From positions 62,001-126,000 of the forward strand of contig NZ_RJMV01000004.1 in the NCBI RefSeq assembly GCF_003943735.1: a stretch of DNA of 64,000 nucleotides. Direction: 5' to 3'. The notes below the pieces were generated by a model. That model had not been told where the DNA came from, ran no database searches, and saw only the letters and a program-made list of their open reading frames with translations. The DNA is from Streptococcus sanguinis (lineage in GTDB: Bacteria > Bacillota > Bacilli > Lactobacillales > Streptococcaceae). Below, piece after piece: positions 34,323 through 42,789 of the stretch. Positions within the stretch are counted from its first letter, which is position 1. The number at the start of each line of letters is the position of its first letter. The translations under genes were made by a program, and so were the position numbers.

Positions 34323-35093
34323 CTACTGCTTCCCCTTTTCTAAATAAGGCTTCAGAGCCGATAGTTTGCACTTAGGCGCCATCATGACAGGCTGCCGAGT
34401 CTGGAAATTTAGCTGACTGCCATCCAAGGTCTGGACGACAAAGCCCAACTTCTCCGCCATAATCGAAGCCGCTGCATAATCCCAGGGCCAGTTGTAGGAG
34501 AAATAAGCCAAGAGACCGCCTGACAGCACCTTGCTAAAGCTAATCCCAGCACTGCCATAAACCCGAACCCCTAAACACTCCCGAGCCAAGTCTGACAAGC
34601 CCCAATCATTGGCTTGCAGCATACCGGCATTAGAAGCCATGAGAAAATCTTGAAAAGGCCGGTTCTCAAAAGCAGGAAGTTTCCGTTCGTTACAATAGAC
34701 ATCAAAGTCCCCGCCACCATGATAGAGCTGATCTCTAGCCACGTCATAAATCAAGCCAAATCGACCAATTCCCTTTTCAAAATAGGCAATCATGACTGCA
34801 AAATCAGCCTTCTGAGTGATAAAATTAGTGGTCCCATCGATCGGATCTATCACCCAGACATTGCCATCAGCAATATTATGTCGGAGTCCATTTTCCTCCG
34901 CTAAAATAGCATCCTGGGGATAGCGGGCTAGAATCTTAGCCACCAAATCATCCTGAACCTTCCGGTCCATCTGGGTGACTAAGTCAGTGGCACTGGTCTT
35001 TTGTCTCACATCCAAATCATCATAGAGATGTTCTCTCAAAAAAGCACCAGCTTGGTAGATGATTTCTTTAGCAAAATGAAATTTATTTTCCAA
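34323..35093 (-). CDS. Inositol monophosphatase family protein (TTG start)
   Basis: 256 residues. Metal-binding motifs of the family are intact: [19 protein letters not shown] and [11 protein letters not shown]. Such proteins in Firmicutes hydrolyse inositol phosphate or related small phosphates; the physiological substrate is unknown. The start is set at TTG 35093, inside the last codons of the UPF0223 gene, because GGAAG lies 8 nt upstream and the family begins just before [10 protein letters not shown]; the open frame reaching 35228 is mostly overlap. Same operon as rsmF and UPF0223. Confidence 0.88.
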   Translation of the reverse strand: MENKFHFAKEIIYQAGAFLREHLYDDLDVRQKTSATDLVTQMDRKVQDDLVAKILARYPQDAILAEENGLRHNIADGNVWVIDPIDGTTNFITQKADFAVMIAYFEKGIGRFGLIYDVARDQLYHGGGDFDVYCNERKLPAFENRPFQDFLMASNAGMLQANDWGLSDLARECLGVRVYGSAGISFSKVLSGGLLAYFSYNWPWDYAAASIMAEKLGFVVQTLDGSQLNFQTRQPVMMAPKCKLSALKPYLEKGKQ

Positions 35094-35361
35094 GAGAAAT
35101 GCTTCCTTTACCTTTACTTTTTGCCTCTTGAACAGCACGATAAAGCGAATAACCGCTGACGTTTTCAAACTCTCGGTCGATTCGCTTCTCTTGACCCTTG
35201 CTCGGAACAACTTGCTTGAAAGCCGCATAGGACTTCAGGAGCTTTTCCGCTTGGACTTTCTGTTCATAAGCTGCTTCTACATCATTAAAAAAAGAGAGCA
35301 CCGAAGCAAGCTCTTCAGTGCTCCACGATAAATCTAGTGGGTAACTATAATTTTTGTTCAT
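35083..35361 (-). CDS. UPF0223 family protein
   Basis: 92 residues, small acidic-basic helical cytoplasmic protein of a conserved Firmicute family with no known function. Recognised by [20 protein letters not shown] at the N-terminus and [13 protein letters not shown] at the C-terminus. Two nt separate it from spxA1 and it overlaps the IMPase gene by 11 nt, so it sits in the middle of a four-gene unit whose order is conserved in streptococci. Confidence 0.9.
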   Translation of the reverse strand: MNKNYSYPLDLSWSTEELASVLSFFNDVEAAYEQKVQAEKLLKSYAAFKQVVPSKGQEKRIDREFENVSGYSLYRAVQEAKSKGKGSISLGK

Positions 35362-35363
35362 CT

Positions 35364-35765
35364 TTACTGAATATCTGCCCGCATGGTTGCGGATCTTAAC
35401 TCTTCCTTACGATAACTCCGAGGCAGAAAAGCACGAATTTCATCCTCGTTAAAGCCGATTTGCATCCGTTTGCCGTCTAAAATAATTGGGCGTCGCAAAA
35501 GACTGGGATTTTCCTCAATCAACTGAATCAAGGTTGAAATGGACAAATCCTCCACATCCAAATCTAATTTCTGAAAAATTTTTGAGCGAGTTGAAATAAT
35601 GTCGTCTGTACCGTTCTCTGTCAGAGAAAGAATGTGTTGCAATTCGGGAGCTGACAGAGGGCTCGTCATGATATTATGTTCCTGAAAGGGCACTTCATGA
35701 TTTAGCAGCCAAGCACGCGCCTTACGGCAAGAAGTACAACTCGGCGATAAAAATAATGTAATCAT
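35364..35765 (-). CDS. spxA1: Spx-family transcriptional regulator
   Basis: 133 residues of the ArsC/Spx fold. Spx binds RNA polymerase alpha subunit and redirects transcription under thiol stress. The redox switch CTSC is at residues 10-13; [26 protein letters not shown] is the conserved C-terminal signature. The opening [20 protein letters not shown] matches the paralogue called SpxA1 in S. mutans and S. sanguinis, where it affects hydrogen peroxide production; numbering differs between species. Own promoter at 35802-35830. Confidence 0.9.
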   Translation of the reverse strand: MITLFLSPSCTSCRKARAWLLNHEVPFQEHNIMTSPLSAPELQHILSLTENGTDDIISTRSKIFQKLDLDVEDLSISTLIQLIEENPSLLRRPIILDGKRMQIGFNEDEIRAFLPRSYRKEELRSATMRADIQ

Positions 35766-35801
35766 GCGTTTCTCTTCTAATTCTGTATAATAACTACCTC
35801 T

Positions 35802-35830
35802 ATTATACTAAATTTTATTTGGCTTGACTA
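35802..35830 (-). promoter_or_regulatory. spxA1 promoter
   Basis: Minus-strand TAGTCA (35825-35830), 17 bp, TATAAT (35802-35807). The -10 is perfect and the -35 matches at four of six. About 37 nt upstream of the start. Confidence 0.65.
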
Positions 35831-35876
35831 TATTTTTTTGAAAATTACTGCCGAATGTCATGAAAATATAAATTTT

Positions 35877-36806
35877 TCAGCTATTTCGATAAGTAGTCCA
35901 ACTTCTAGCGATCCGTTCATCGCTCTGCAGCTGAGCAATCAAGCTGTCAATACCATCAAACTTAACCATCTCGCGAATCTTATCCAGCCAGAAAATCCGA
36001 ATGGTATCGCCATAGATATCCTGAGAAAAATCAAACATATTGACCTCAAAACGGAGTTCATCCCCGTCAAAAGTTACATTTTTCCCAACACTAGCCATAC
36101 CACGATAGCGCTGACCATTGTGCTCAACATCCGCGACATAGACGCCATCTCCTGGGAGATGGACTCGATCTAAGGGAGCTAGATTGGCTGTTGGATAGCC
36201 AATCGTCCGTCCTCTGGCATTGCCATGAACCACGATACCGCGAGTGGACAAAGGATAGCCCAGCAATTCTTGAGTTTTCAGCATATCTCCAGCTGCAATC
36301 GTCTCCCGAATCCGAGTGGAAGAAATTTTCCGATTATCCAGATTAACCGAAGGAACGATAACAATCTTACCGTTAAAATAATCTCTCAGCTCATGTGACT
36401 CTTTGCGGTCTGAGCCAAAATGATAGTCAAAGCCAGCTACCACGGCTTTGGCACGCAGACGAGATACATACTTCTCAAAAAAGTCCCGAGCTGTATTGCC
36501 CGCAAAATGGCTAGTAAAATCAATCAGGTAAAGATAGTCAACACCTAAACTTTCCAGCTGCGCCATCCGGTCTTCAGGACTAGCCAGATGCAGCATGAGT
36601 TCAGGCTGATAGCGGACAAAGGCCAGCTTAGGAGACTCTGGGAAGGTTAGTACTGCAATCTTGAGATCTTGCTCCGTTGCAATCTCTCTCGCTTTCTCAA
36701 AGAGTGCCTGATGCCCCTTATGCAGTCCATCGAAATAGCCTAGAACAAGGACCGTATCTTCTGTCTGATCAATCCCTTTTTCATCTATAATTCTCTTGGT
36801 TATCAT
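35877..36806 (-). CDS. ribF: Bifunctional riboflavin kinase / FAD synthetase
   Basis: RibF converts riboflavin to FMN and FMN to FAD. 309 residues: N-terminal adenylyltransferase domain with LGYFDGLHKGHQAL (HxGH-type motif) and SSTRIRETI; C-terminal flavokinase with GYPTANL (PTAN motif) and DGVYVADVEHNGQRYRGMASVGKNVTF. The second of two ATGs (36806) is better spaced from GAGG than 36809. Consensus-like promoter immediately upstream. No FMN riboswitch is seen. Confidence 0.95.
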   Translation of the reverse strand: MITKRIIDEKGIDQTEDTVLVLGYFDGLHKGHQALFEKAREIATEQDLKIAVLTFPESPKLAFVRYQPELMLHLASPEDRMAQLESLGVDYLYLIDFTSHFAGNTARDFFEKYVSRLRAKAVVAGFDYHFGSDRKESHELRDYFNGKIVIVPSVNLDNRKISSTRIRETIAAGDMLKTQELLGYPLSTRGIVVHGNARGRTIGYPTANLAPLDRVHLPGDGVYVADVEHNGQRYRGMASVGKNVTFDGDELRFEVNMFDFSQDIYGDTIRIFWLDKIREMVKFDGIDSLIAQLQSDERIARSWTTYRNS

Positions 36807-36815
36807 CATTCCTCT

Positions 36816-36844
36816 ATTTTACTACGCATTTGCTATTTTTACAA
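36816..36844 (-). promoter_or_regulatory. ribF promoter
   Basis: Minus-strand TTGTAA (36839-36844), 17 bp, TAAAAT (36816-36821); only about 10 nt from the start codon, so the 5' untranslated region would be very short. Confidence 0.65.
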
Positions 36845-36927
36845 TATCCGTTCCGTGCTAAACTGCAAAATATTCAAAAAGATTTGACTGCTCTAGTCAG
36901 GGCGTTTGTCAAAATCGAAAAAAAGCA

Positions 36928-36972
36928 AAACAAAAGGACAGCAGTTGTGCAGTTGCTGTCCTTTTGTGAGGT
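36928..36972. terminator. Strong terminator after truB
   Basis: CAAAAGGACAGCA and TGCTGTCCTTTTG form a 13-bp stem around a TTG/TGCAG/TTG-type loop, with A/T runs at both edges. It ends the truB transcript. Confidence 0.88.
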
Positions 36973-37053
36973 TTAATGAAATTATTATAACATGCAAGCG
37001 CACATTTCATATTACAAAAGAGTAACAATCTTTTGACAATTCTACTGCGGATA

Positions 37054-37932
37054 TTAAAGGAAGACTTTGCGGGGCTTGTAGGCGGCTTCCCGCTTTTCCA
37101 AAATGGCTACTAACTTCTCCTTATAAAAGCCAGCTAGATCCGCTTCTTCTGACATCAAGCTGATAAAACGACCGTTTCTCACATCCTCAACCTGCTCGTC
37201 TGAGAGCTCAACCTTCAGTAGATCTCCGATTCCTAATTCGAGTGGTTGGAGGAAGGAAAAATCATCTACTGCTACTCGCTCTGCTATTTCATCCAGAGTC
37301 AAGGCATCATCTAAGCTCATACCTGCCGAGGAAGTCCGTGTCAGCTGGGACATGTGACTGGCAAAGCCAAGCTTAGCTCCCAAATCAACAGACAGGGTTC
37401 GGACATAGGTCCCCTTGCTGCACTTGACTCGAAAACGAAAGCGGGCTTGCTCATCTTCATAGGAAATCGGACTGGTGCGCTCGAAACTATAGATGGTCAC
37501 CTGCCGCTCTGGCCGCTCCACTTCTTGACCCGCTCTAGCATACTCATAAAGCTTGCGGCCATTGACCTTGACTGCAGAGTACATGGGCGGAATCTGGCGA
37601 ATCTCACCAGTCATGGACTCCATCGCTTCATCGATAAGGGCTTCTTCTAAAAGCTCTGTCACTGGCGTCCGCTCTAAGATGTCTCCGCTGGCATCCTCTG
37701 TCGTCGTTGAGCAGCCTAGAGTAATCTCCCCCTCGTAGACCTTGCCTTCCTCCTGCATAAACTCGACCAAGCGCGTCGCCTTGCCCACAGCAATCGGAAG
37801 CACCCCTACTACATCTGGATCCAAGGTTCCCCCATGACCGATTTTCTTGGTTTTTAAAATTTTGCGCAGCTTAAATACCGCATCGTGCGAGGTCATACCC
37901 GCTTCTTTTCTTAAGTTGATAATTCCGTTCAT
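37054..37932 (-). CDS. truB: tRNA pseudouridine-55 synthase
   Basis: TruB forms pseudouridine 55 in the T loop of tRNAs. 292 residues with [26 protein letters not shown] (catalytic Asp in GTLDP), [19 protein letters not shown] and [20 protein letters not shown]-terminal TruB-II/PUA-like region. Starts ATG 37932, three nt after the hydrolase stop, so likely co-transcribed with the hydrolase and acetyltransferase upstream. Length normal. Confidence 0.96.
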   Translation of the reverse strand: MNGIINLRKEAGMTSHDAVFKLRKILKTKKIGHGGTLDPDVVGVLPIAVGKATRLVEFMQEEGKVYEGEITLGCSTTTEDASGDILERTPVTELLEEALIDEAMESMTGEIRQIPPMYSAVKVNGRKLYEYARAGQEVERPERQVTIYSFERTSPISYEDEQARFRFRVKCSKGTYVRTLSVDLGAKLGFASHMSQLTRTSSAGMSLDDALTLDEIAERVAVDDFSFLQPLELGIGDLLKVELSDEQVEDVRNGRFISLMSEEADLAGFYKEKLVAILEKREAAYKPRKVFL

Positions 37933-37935
37933 TGG

Positions 37936-38739
37936 TTAACTTTCTAAAAATACTAAAACTCTCTTTTGGAAATCTTTATGCCCTTCATAGAGTGCGTGGC
38001 CACAATCTGACAAAATAGTGAGCTGGCTATCTTTGATATGGTGATGCAATTCGAGCGAAGCTTCTACACCTAGAACGTCATCTTCTTCTGCTCCGATGAC
38101 TAGTGTAGGACAGTTGATCTTTTCCAGGACTGCCATACTATCATGTCTTAAGCAAGATATGGCCTGAATAGCAATCCGATGTTTATCTTTAATGCGACCT
38201 AAGATTCCCATTATTCGATAAAGGTATTTAAACTTTCCAAAGGATTTAGGTGTATAAGAGTGACTTGCAATATCCAACATCAGTTCCTTATAGGATCCCG
38301 TCTGACTCAACTCAAGCCAGCAAGTAATCCTCTCCCTACCAAGATTATTCAGTTTCGCAGTAGTAACTGTCAAAATCAATTTTTCAACTCTTTCTGGGAA
38401 ATCTGATGCCAACCATTGGGCAATCATACCGCCTTGGGAAATTCCTAGGACAGCTACCGTTTTCAGACCTAAAACCTCCATAGCTTCAGCAATATCAGTC
38501 GCCATATCTCGTGTTGTATAATTTTCTGGCAACTCATTGATTCTGCTAAAAACATAGACCTGGTAAGCTGTTGCGAAGCTCCTATAAGATAGGGCAAGCA
38601 TTTGCGCCATTCCCTTCACAGTCGCCAAACCATCCCCTAGACCTGGAATGACGAGCAGCGGCTTCTTCCCTTTTCCAAAGGTCACATAATCCATGCTCTT
38701 ATCGTTAAAATATAAGGTTTTCCCTTTTGTTGAAGACAT
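37936..38739 (-). CDS. Alpha/beta-fold hydrolase
   Basis: 267 residues. LLVIPGLGDG is the oxyanion-hole strand, LGISQGGMIAQWLA the nucleophile elbow (Ser about 108), ADFPERVEKLIL follows as in the family, LVIGAEEDDVLG holds the acid and DCGHALYEG the histidine. All triad elements are present, so it is probably an active esterase or peptidase-like hydrolase, substrate unknown. Cytoplasmic; no signal peptide. Between an acetyltransferase gene and truB. Confidence 0.85.
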   Translation of the reverse strand: MSSTKGKTLYFNDKSMDYVTFGKGKKPLLVIPGLGDGLATVKGMAQMLALSYRSFATAYQVYVFSRINELPENYTTRDMATDIAEAMEVLGLKTVAVLGISQGGMIAQWLASDFPERVEKLILTVTTAKLNNLGRERITCWLELSQTGSYKELMLDIASHSYTPKSFGKFKYLYRIMGILGRIKDKHRIAIQAISCLRHDSMAVLEKINCPTLVIGAEEDDVLGVEASLELHHHIKDSQLTILSDCGHALYEGHKDFQKRVLVFLES

Positions 38740-38769
38740 TACTTCGTTTCCATTACTATTTTATCATGT

Positions 38770-39213
38770 TTATTCATGTTGACTTTTTAAATGCAGTGCA
38801 AAGCCGGCAGTCACTTTTTCAAATCCAACCGCCTGATAAAACTGATGTGCAGCATTTCGTTCAGAAGTTAATCCACTATTTAGAGTCAGTGCCTTAACTC
38901 CTTCTTTTACCGCTTGTTTTTTCAATTCATCGATTAGCCTACTAGCAATTCCTTGTCGTCTTGCTTCTTTTGCAACTGACAAAGCTAAAATACGATAGTA
39001 AGATCCATCTGCTTCAAAAAAGAATAGCTTTGCATAACCTAAGAAACCTAAAATTTCTCCGTTTCTTTCAGCTAAAAGACAGCCATAATGCGGCTGAGAA
39101 AGAATCGTTTCTAAACGTCGAGCCAGCTTAGAAGCGGTCGTTGGATAGCCCAAGTCTTCGTATAAAGACAGTAAGACTTCAGCATCTTTCATGGTTGCTT
39201 TTCGTATCTGCAT
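38770..39213 (-). CDS. GNAT family N-acetyltransferase
   Basis: 147 residues. The acetyl-CoA motif A is seen as LALSVAKEARRQGIASRLIDEL (R/Q-x-x-G-x-A), followed by LNSGLTSERNAAHQFYQAVGFEK, the motif B region. Substrate not deducible. Starts at ATG 39213, nine nt after the DUF2130 gene stop; AGGAGG site. Part of the run 40947-37054. Confidence 0.88.
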   Translation of the reverse strand: MQIRKATMKDAEVLLSLYEDLGYPTTASKLARRLETILSQPHYGCLLAERNGEILGFLGYAKLFFFEADGSYYRILALSVAKEARRQGIASRLIDELKKQAVKEGVKALTLNSGLTSERNAAHQFYQAVGFEKVTAGFALHLKSQHE

Positions 39214-39222
39214 AGGATCCTC

Positions 39223-40494
39223 CTAGTCACCCTTCAAAGCTTCAAACTTTGCTTTCATGGTAGGATTTTTGCGCGTCAATTTTTTGACAGAGACATCGTC
39301 CAGTTTGTTGTTTGCCAAGCGCAGCTGATTTTCAGAGGTCGTCAGGAATTTCTTGATTTCCTCCATCCGGCGGATAGCCTTGTCAATCTCCTCGATAGCT
39401 TTGCCAAAGTTGGTCGAAGCAGACTGATAGTTCTTAGCGAAAGCTACTTTAAAAGCATCCAAATCTTCCTCAAAATGCGTAATATCAATGTTCTGCTCCC
39501 GCACCAAGGCCAGCTCCTGCTTGTACTGGAGCGAGTTAAGCGCAGCATTACGCAGGAGGGTAATCATGGGCAAAAAGAACTGTGGCCGGATAACATACAT
39601 CTTCTCATAGGCATAGGACACATCGACAATACCCGAATTGTAGAGCTCGCTATCAGCCTCAAGAAGTGTCACCAAAATGGCATACTCACAGCCTTTCTCC
39701 CGCCGGTCCTTATCCAGCTCTTTGAAAAAATGCTCGTTTTTCTTCTTGGTCGCTGTCTCATCGCCTTCATTTTTCATCTCAAACATTATGGAGAGGATTT
39801 CTACACCATTTTCATCCACCTCACGGTAAATGTAGTCACCCTTGCTGCCTGTTCTGGCATCATTGTCCTTGCCAAACTCCGCTCGTGGAAACATGGCCAT
39901 ACGGTTCTTGTTAAACTCGTACTCACAGTGCTGTTCCAAACTCTCGCCAATCATCTTAGTGGACTGCTTGGCTTTAAAATCCTTGTAGAACTCTATGGTC
40001 TCATCCTTCTGACGCAGCTCTACCTCATAGCGCTCTTTGAGAGAGGTCTGAGCCAGCGCTGCTTCCTTTTCTTGCAAGACTAGCTGATTCTTAACCTCGT
40101 CTCGCTCTTTTTTCAGCGCTGACAAGGTTTTTTGAAGTTGATTTTCATGCTCCAAGCGCAGAGTTGTCAACTGACTTTCCAATTGATGAACTTCCTTATC
40201 CTTCTCCTGCAATTGAAGACTAGCTGCCTGCTCCGCCTCTTTCTTTGCCAATTCCTGCTGGGTCTCAAACTGAGAAATCTGACTTTGAAGATTGCTAATT
40301 TCCTGCTCTTTCTGCGATAGCAAAGCTTGTTGGGCATTCTGGGATTTTTGCTCTGCTAAAGCCAGTTCCTGCTCAATCCGAGCATGAATCTCCTTGTCAA
40401 ACTCTGCAGTCCGAACCTGCGACAAAAGCTCACTATACTGACTCTCATTGACTGTAAAAACCTCCCCACAGTTGGGGCATTTGATTTCGTTCAT
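39223..40494 (-). CDS. DUF2130 family protein with N-terminal zinc-ribbon-like motif
   Basis: 423 residues. CPNCGEVF at residues 5-12 is a half zinc ribbon. Residues about 30-190 are a long Gln/Glu/Lys coiled coil, followed by the DUF2130 core (GESLEQHCEYEFN, GSKGDYIYRE, SIMFEMKNEGDET, and EYAILVTLLEADSELYN). The E-M-K and D-Y residues resemble a restriction-endonuclease-like (PD-(D/E)xK) active site, but function in this family is unproven. C-terminal helices to 423. ATG 40494. Confidence 0.85.
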   Translation of the reverse strand: MNEIKCPNCGEVFTVNESQYSELLSQVRTAEFDKEIHARIEQELALAEQKSQNAQQALLSQKEQEISNLQSQISQFETQQELAKKEAEQAASLQLQEKDKEVHQLESQLTTLRLEHENQLQKTLSALKKERDEVKNQLVLQEKEAALAQTSLKERYEVELRQKDETIEFYKDFKAKQSTKMIGESLEQHCEYEFNKNRMAMFPRAEFGKDNDARTGSKGDYIYREVDENGVEILSIMFEMKNEGDETATKKKNEHFFKELDKDRREKGCEYAILVTLLEADSELYNSGIVDVSYAYEKMYVIRPQFFLPMITLLRNAALNSLQYKQELALVREQNIDITHFEEDLDAFKVAFAKNYQSASTNFGKAIEEIDKAIRRMEEIKKFLTTSENQLRLANNKLDDVSVKKLTRKNPTMKAKFEALKGD

Positions 40495-40524
40495 GGGGTA
40501 CCTCTTTCTCTGTAGTTAAACTCT

Positions 40525-40947
40525 TTATTCTTTTTCTTTTCCGACACGACAGTTCATGCAGCCTTCATACATTATTTGGAGCTGACAAGGAAAAATCTTA
40601 TTTCCCATTGATAATTCTCCCTGCCAAAGACACTTTTTATCACTGTAATATTCGTGAATAATTGTAATAATAAATTGCGGATATTCTTTTAGAAAATGTT
40701 CTAATGGATAGTAAACACCAGTGAATGCCCGATTTTCTTGACTGTCCAAAATGTAGATTTGACAATAATCAAGCTCAACATTTTCAAAGCAAATGCCAGC
40801 TTCATAATACTTTTCGCCCTCCTGACTATAATCAATCATATAATCAAACTGAACATGCAAATGATTGCTTTCCAGCCAAATCTTCCGAGTGCTCAAATCA
40901 TGCAAACTAAAGGCCCGGCCAGGAGGCTGTTTCTCTGCTCTTTCCAT
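40525..40947 (-). CDS. Hypothetical protein, 140 aa
   Basis: No family recognised. A soluble, acidic protein rich in Tyr and Glu with predicted beta content (HVQFDYMIDYSQEGEKYYEAG, CQIYILDSQENRAF). A C-terminal CMNCRVGKEKE with two cysteines and two more (CLWQG, CQLQ) could form disulfides or bind metal. No signal peptide. TAGGAGAAAG before ATG 40947 and 30 nt before the DUF2130 gene, so probably the first gene of that run. Confidence 0.7.
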   Translation of the reverse strand: MERAEKQPPGRAFSLHDLSTRKIWLESNHLHVQFDYMIDYSQEGEKYYEAGICFENVELDYCQIYILDSQENRAFTGVYYPLEHFLKEYPQFIITIIHEYYSDKKCLWQGELSMGNKIFPCQLQIMYEGCMNCRVGKEKE

Positions 40948-41003
40948 CTTTCTCCTACTTCTGCTCGTTAATCTTTATGATTATTATACCATCCTTTCTC
41001 GAA

Positions 41004-41035
41004 ATTAAAAACAGCAAGCCAAATAGCTTGCTGTA
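41004..41035. terminator. Terminator of the ABC exporter operon
   Basis: ACAGCAAGC CAAATA GCTTGCTGT with TTTTTAATTT after it on the minus strand; 9-bp perfect stem just after the stop at 41044. Confidence 0.9.
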
Positions 41036-41043
41036 TCATTTTA

Positions 41044-42789
41044 TCACTCCCCCATCTCAATCCGCCAGCTGGCGGCTGTTTTTCTTTCTTGGATAAACTT
41101 ACTGTAAATGCCTTGTTTGGCTAGTAAGTCTTGGTGTTTGCCTTGCTCGACAATACGACCTTGATCCAGCACCAAAATCTGGTCAGCATGCTCAACCGTC
41201 TTGAGTCGGTGGGCAATCATGATAATGGTCTTATCGCGAGTCAGAGCCTGAATAGCCTGCATGAGGGCTTCTTCGTTTTCTGGGTCAACATTGGCTGTTG
41301 CTTCATCCAGAATGATAATAGGAGCATCCTTGATAATAGCCTGTGCGATGGAAATGCGCTGACGCTCACCTCCAGAAAGACTGGCACCTCCTTCACCAAT
41401 CTTGGTGTCATAGCCATCAGGCAGTGAGAGGATAAAGTCATGACAGGCAGCTTTCTTGGCAGCCTCTATTACTTCTTCCTGACTGGCCTCCGGCTTGCCA
41501 AAACGAATGTTATTAGCAATGGTATCCTCAAAGAGATAGACGCTTTGGAAGACAAAGCTGAAATTACGAATCAGACTGTCATAGCTGTAATCTCTAACAT
41601 CGTGTCCGTCCAGACTGATACTTCCTTGGTCCACATCCCAGAAGCGGGCAATGAGGTTGCAGAGCGTTGTTTTGCCTGATCCAGAAGGTCCAACCAGGGC
41701 AGTTGTTGTTTTTTCGGGAATGGTGAGGGAAACCTGGTCAATGATTTTCTTATTTCCATAAGAGAAGCTAACATTTCTCAGATCAATCCGGCTACTCTTA
41801 AGATCAATATCCTGACCACTGATGTCCATCGGCTGGATAGCTAAGACTTGATTGACCATATCAACCGACAGATCAACAATGCGCAGGAGAGAAGAGAAAG
41901 AGCCAACGCCGTCTAGATTTTCATAAATCATAAAACCACTGACAATCATCATAATGGTTACCAGCAGCTCCATACTGCCATTGAGATAAAAATAGATAGA
42001 GAAAAGCCCCATAAAGAGACCCGTCAGCTTGGTCACCATGCCCTGGAGGGCAATGTAAGGTGAGGTCACGAGTGTCATTTTAGTATCTAGCTGACTCTTG
42101 CCTTCAATAGCCTTGGACAGCTTCTTGGCAGAACGGTTAACCAGATTGTAGTTCTTAACTTCAGCAATCCCTTGGCTGTACTCTAAAACAACGGCTACCA
42201 GGTCCATATCCGCCTGATACTTGTCATCAGAAACCTTGCCAACTTGCCAACGCATGAGGGTATTTGGCAGGAGAAAGAGGACGAGACCCACCAAGAGAAC
42301 CAGTCCAACCCGCCAGTCATAGAGAAAGACCAAAATAGTGATGAGACCAGTCGTCAGAAAGCCCTGCACAGTCATCATAACCACTCGCGTAGCTACATCA
42401 GACAACCCTTCCAGCGTATTAGTCGTAACACTGGTAATTTTGCCCAAACTATTTTGATTAAAGTAACCCATGGGCAGATAGCGCATGTGCTCGGCAATTT
42501 CAATCCGCTTCTGAGCACAGGTATGATAACCTGCTTCCGTCTGCAGCATGGTAATTTTCAGGGTAATCCAGACGTTTAGCACAGTGGATATCAGCATGAT
42601 ACCCAGAGCTAGCCAGAAGGTCTGCATAGAGAGATTCTTCTCAATCAGTCCCATGACGACTAGACCGATAGCTGGAATACGTAGAGCAATGATAAAGGAC
42701 TTGACGATGCCCAGATAAATGGATTGATAAAATTTCCTACGGTCCTCTGCCGTACAGAAATCAAAGAATTTCTTCAGTATGTTAAGCAT
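41044..42789 (-). CDS. ABC exporter half-transporter, subunit 2
   Basis: 581 residues. An exporter-type six-helix membrane domain (about 15-310) is fused to an ATPase domain: Walker A VGPSGSGKTTLCN, Q loop FVFQSVYLF, signature LSGGERQRISIAQ, Walker B IIILDEATANVDPENE, switch IAHRLKT. Its start overlaps the end of the partner gene by 8 nt, so the two form a heterodimeric exporter. Both nucleotide sites look complete. Substrate unknown; TetR control suggests a drug or other toxic compound. Confidence 0.9.
   Translation of the reverse strand: MLNILKKFFDFCTAEDRRKFYQSIYLGIVKSFIIALRIPAIGLVVMGLIEKNLSMQTFWLALGIMLISTVLNVWITLKITMLQTEAGYHTCAQKRIEIAEHMRYLPMGYFNQNSLGKITSVTTNTLEGLSDVATRVVMMTVQGFLTTGLITILVFLYDWRVGLVLLVGLVLFLLPNTLMRWQVGKVSDDKYQADMDLVAVVLEYSQGIAEVKNYNLVNRSAKKLSKAIEGKSQLDTKMTLVTSPYIALQGMVTKLTGLFMGLFSIYFYLNGSMELLVTIMMIVSGFMIYENLDGVGSFSSLLRIVDLSVDMVNQVLAIQPMDISGQDIDLKSSRIDLRNVSFSYGNKKIIDQVSLTIPEKTTTALVGPSGSGKTTLCNLIARFWDVDQGSISLDGHDVRDYSYDSLIRNFSFVFQSVYLFEDTIANNIRFGKPEASQEEVIEAAKKAACHDFILSLPDGYDTKIGEGGASLSGGERQRISIAQAIIKDAPIIILDEATANVDPENEEALMQAIQALTRDKTIIMIAHRLKTVEHADQILVLDQGRIVEQGKHQDLLAKQGIYSKFIQERKTAASWRIEMGE

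Noticed and set aside
35094-35228. N-terminal extension of the IMPase reading frame to 35228
   Set aside because: It lies wholly inside the UPF0223 gene in another frame, is Arg/Lys/Ser-rich and lacks the family's start; the TTG at 35093 has a suitable ribosome site.
36810-36876. FMN riboswitch upstream of ribF
   Set aside because: The promoter -10 is only about 10 nt from the start codon, leaving no room for an aptamer, and no RFN motif is seen.
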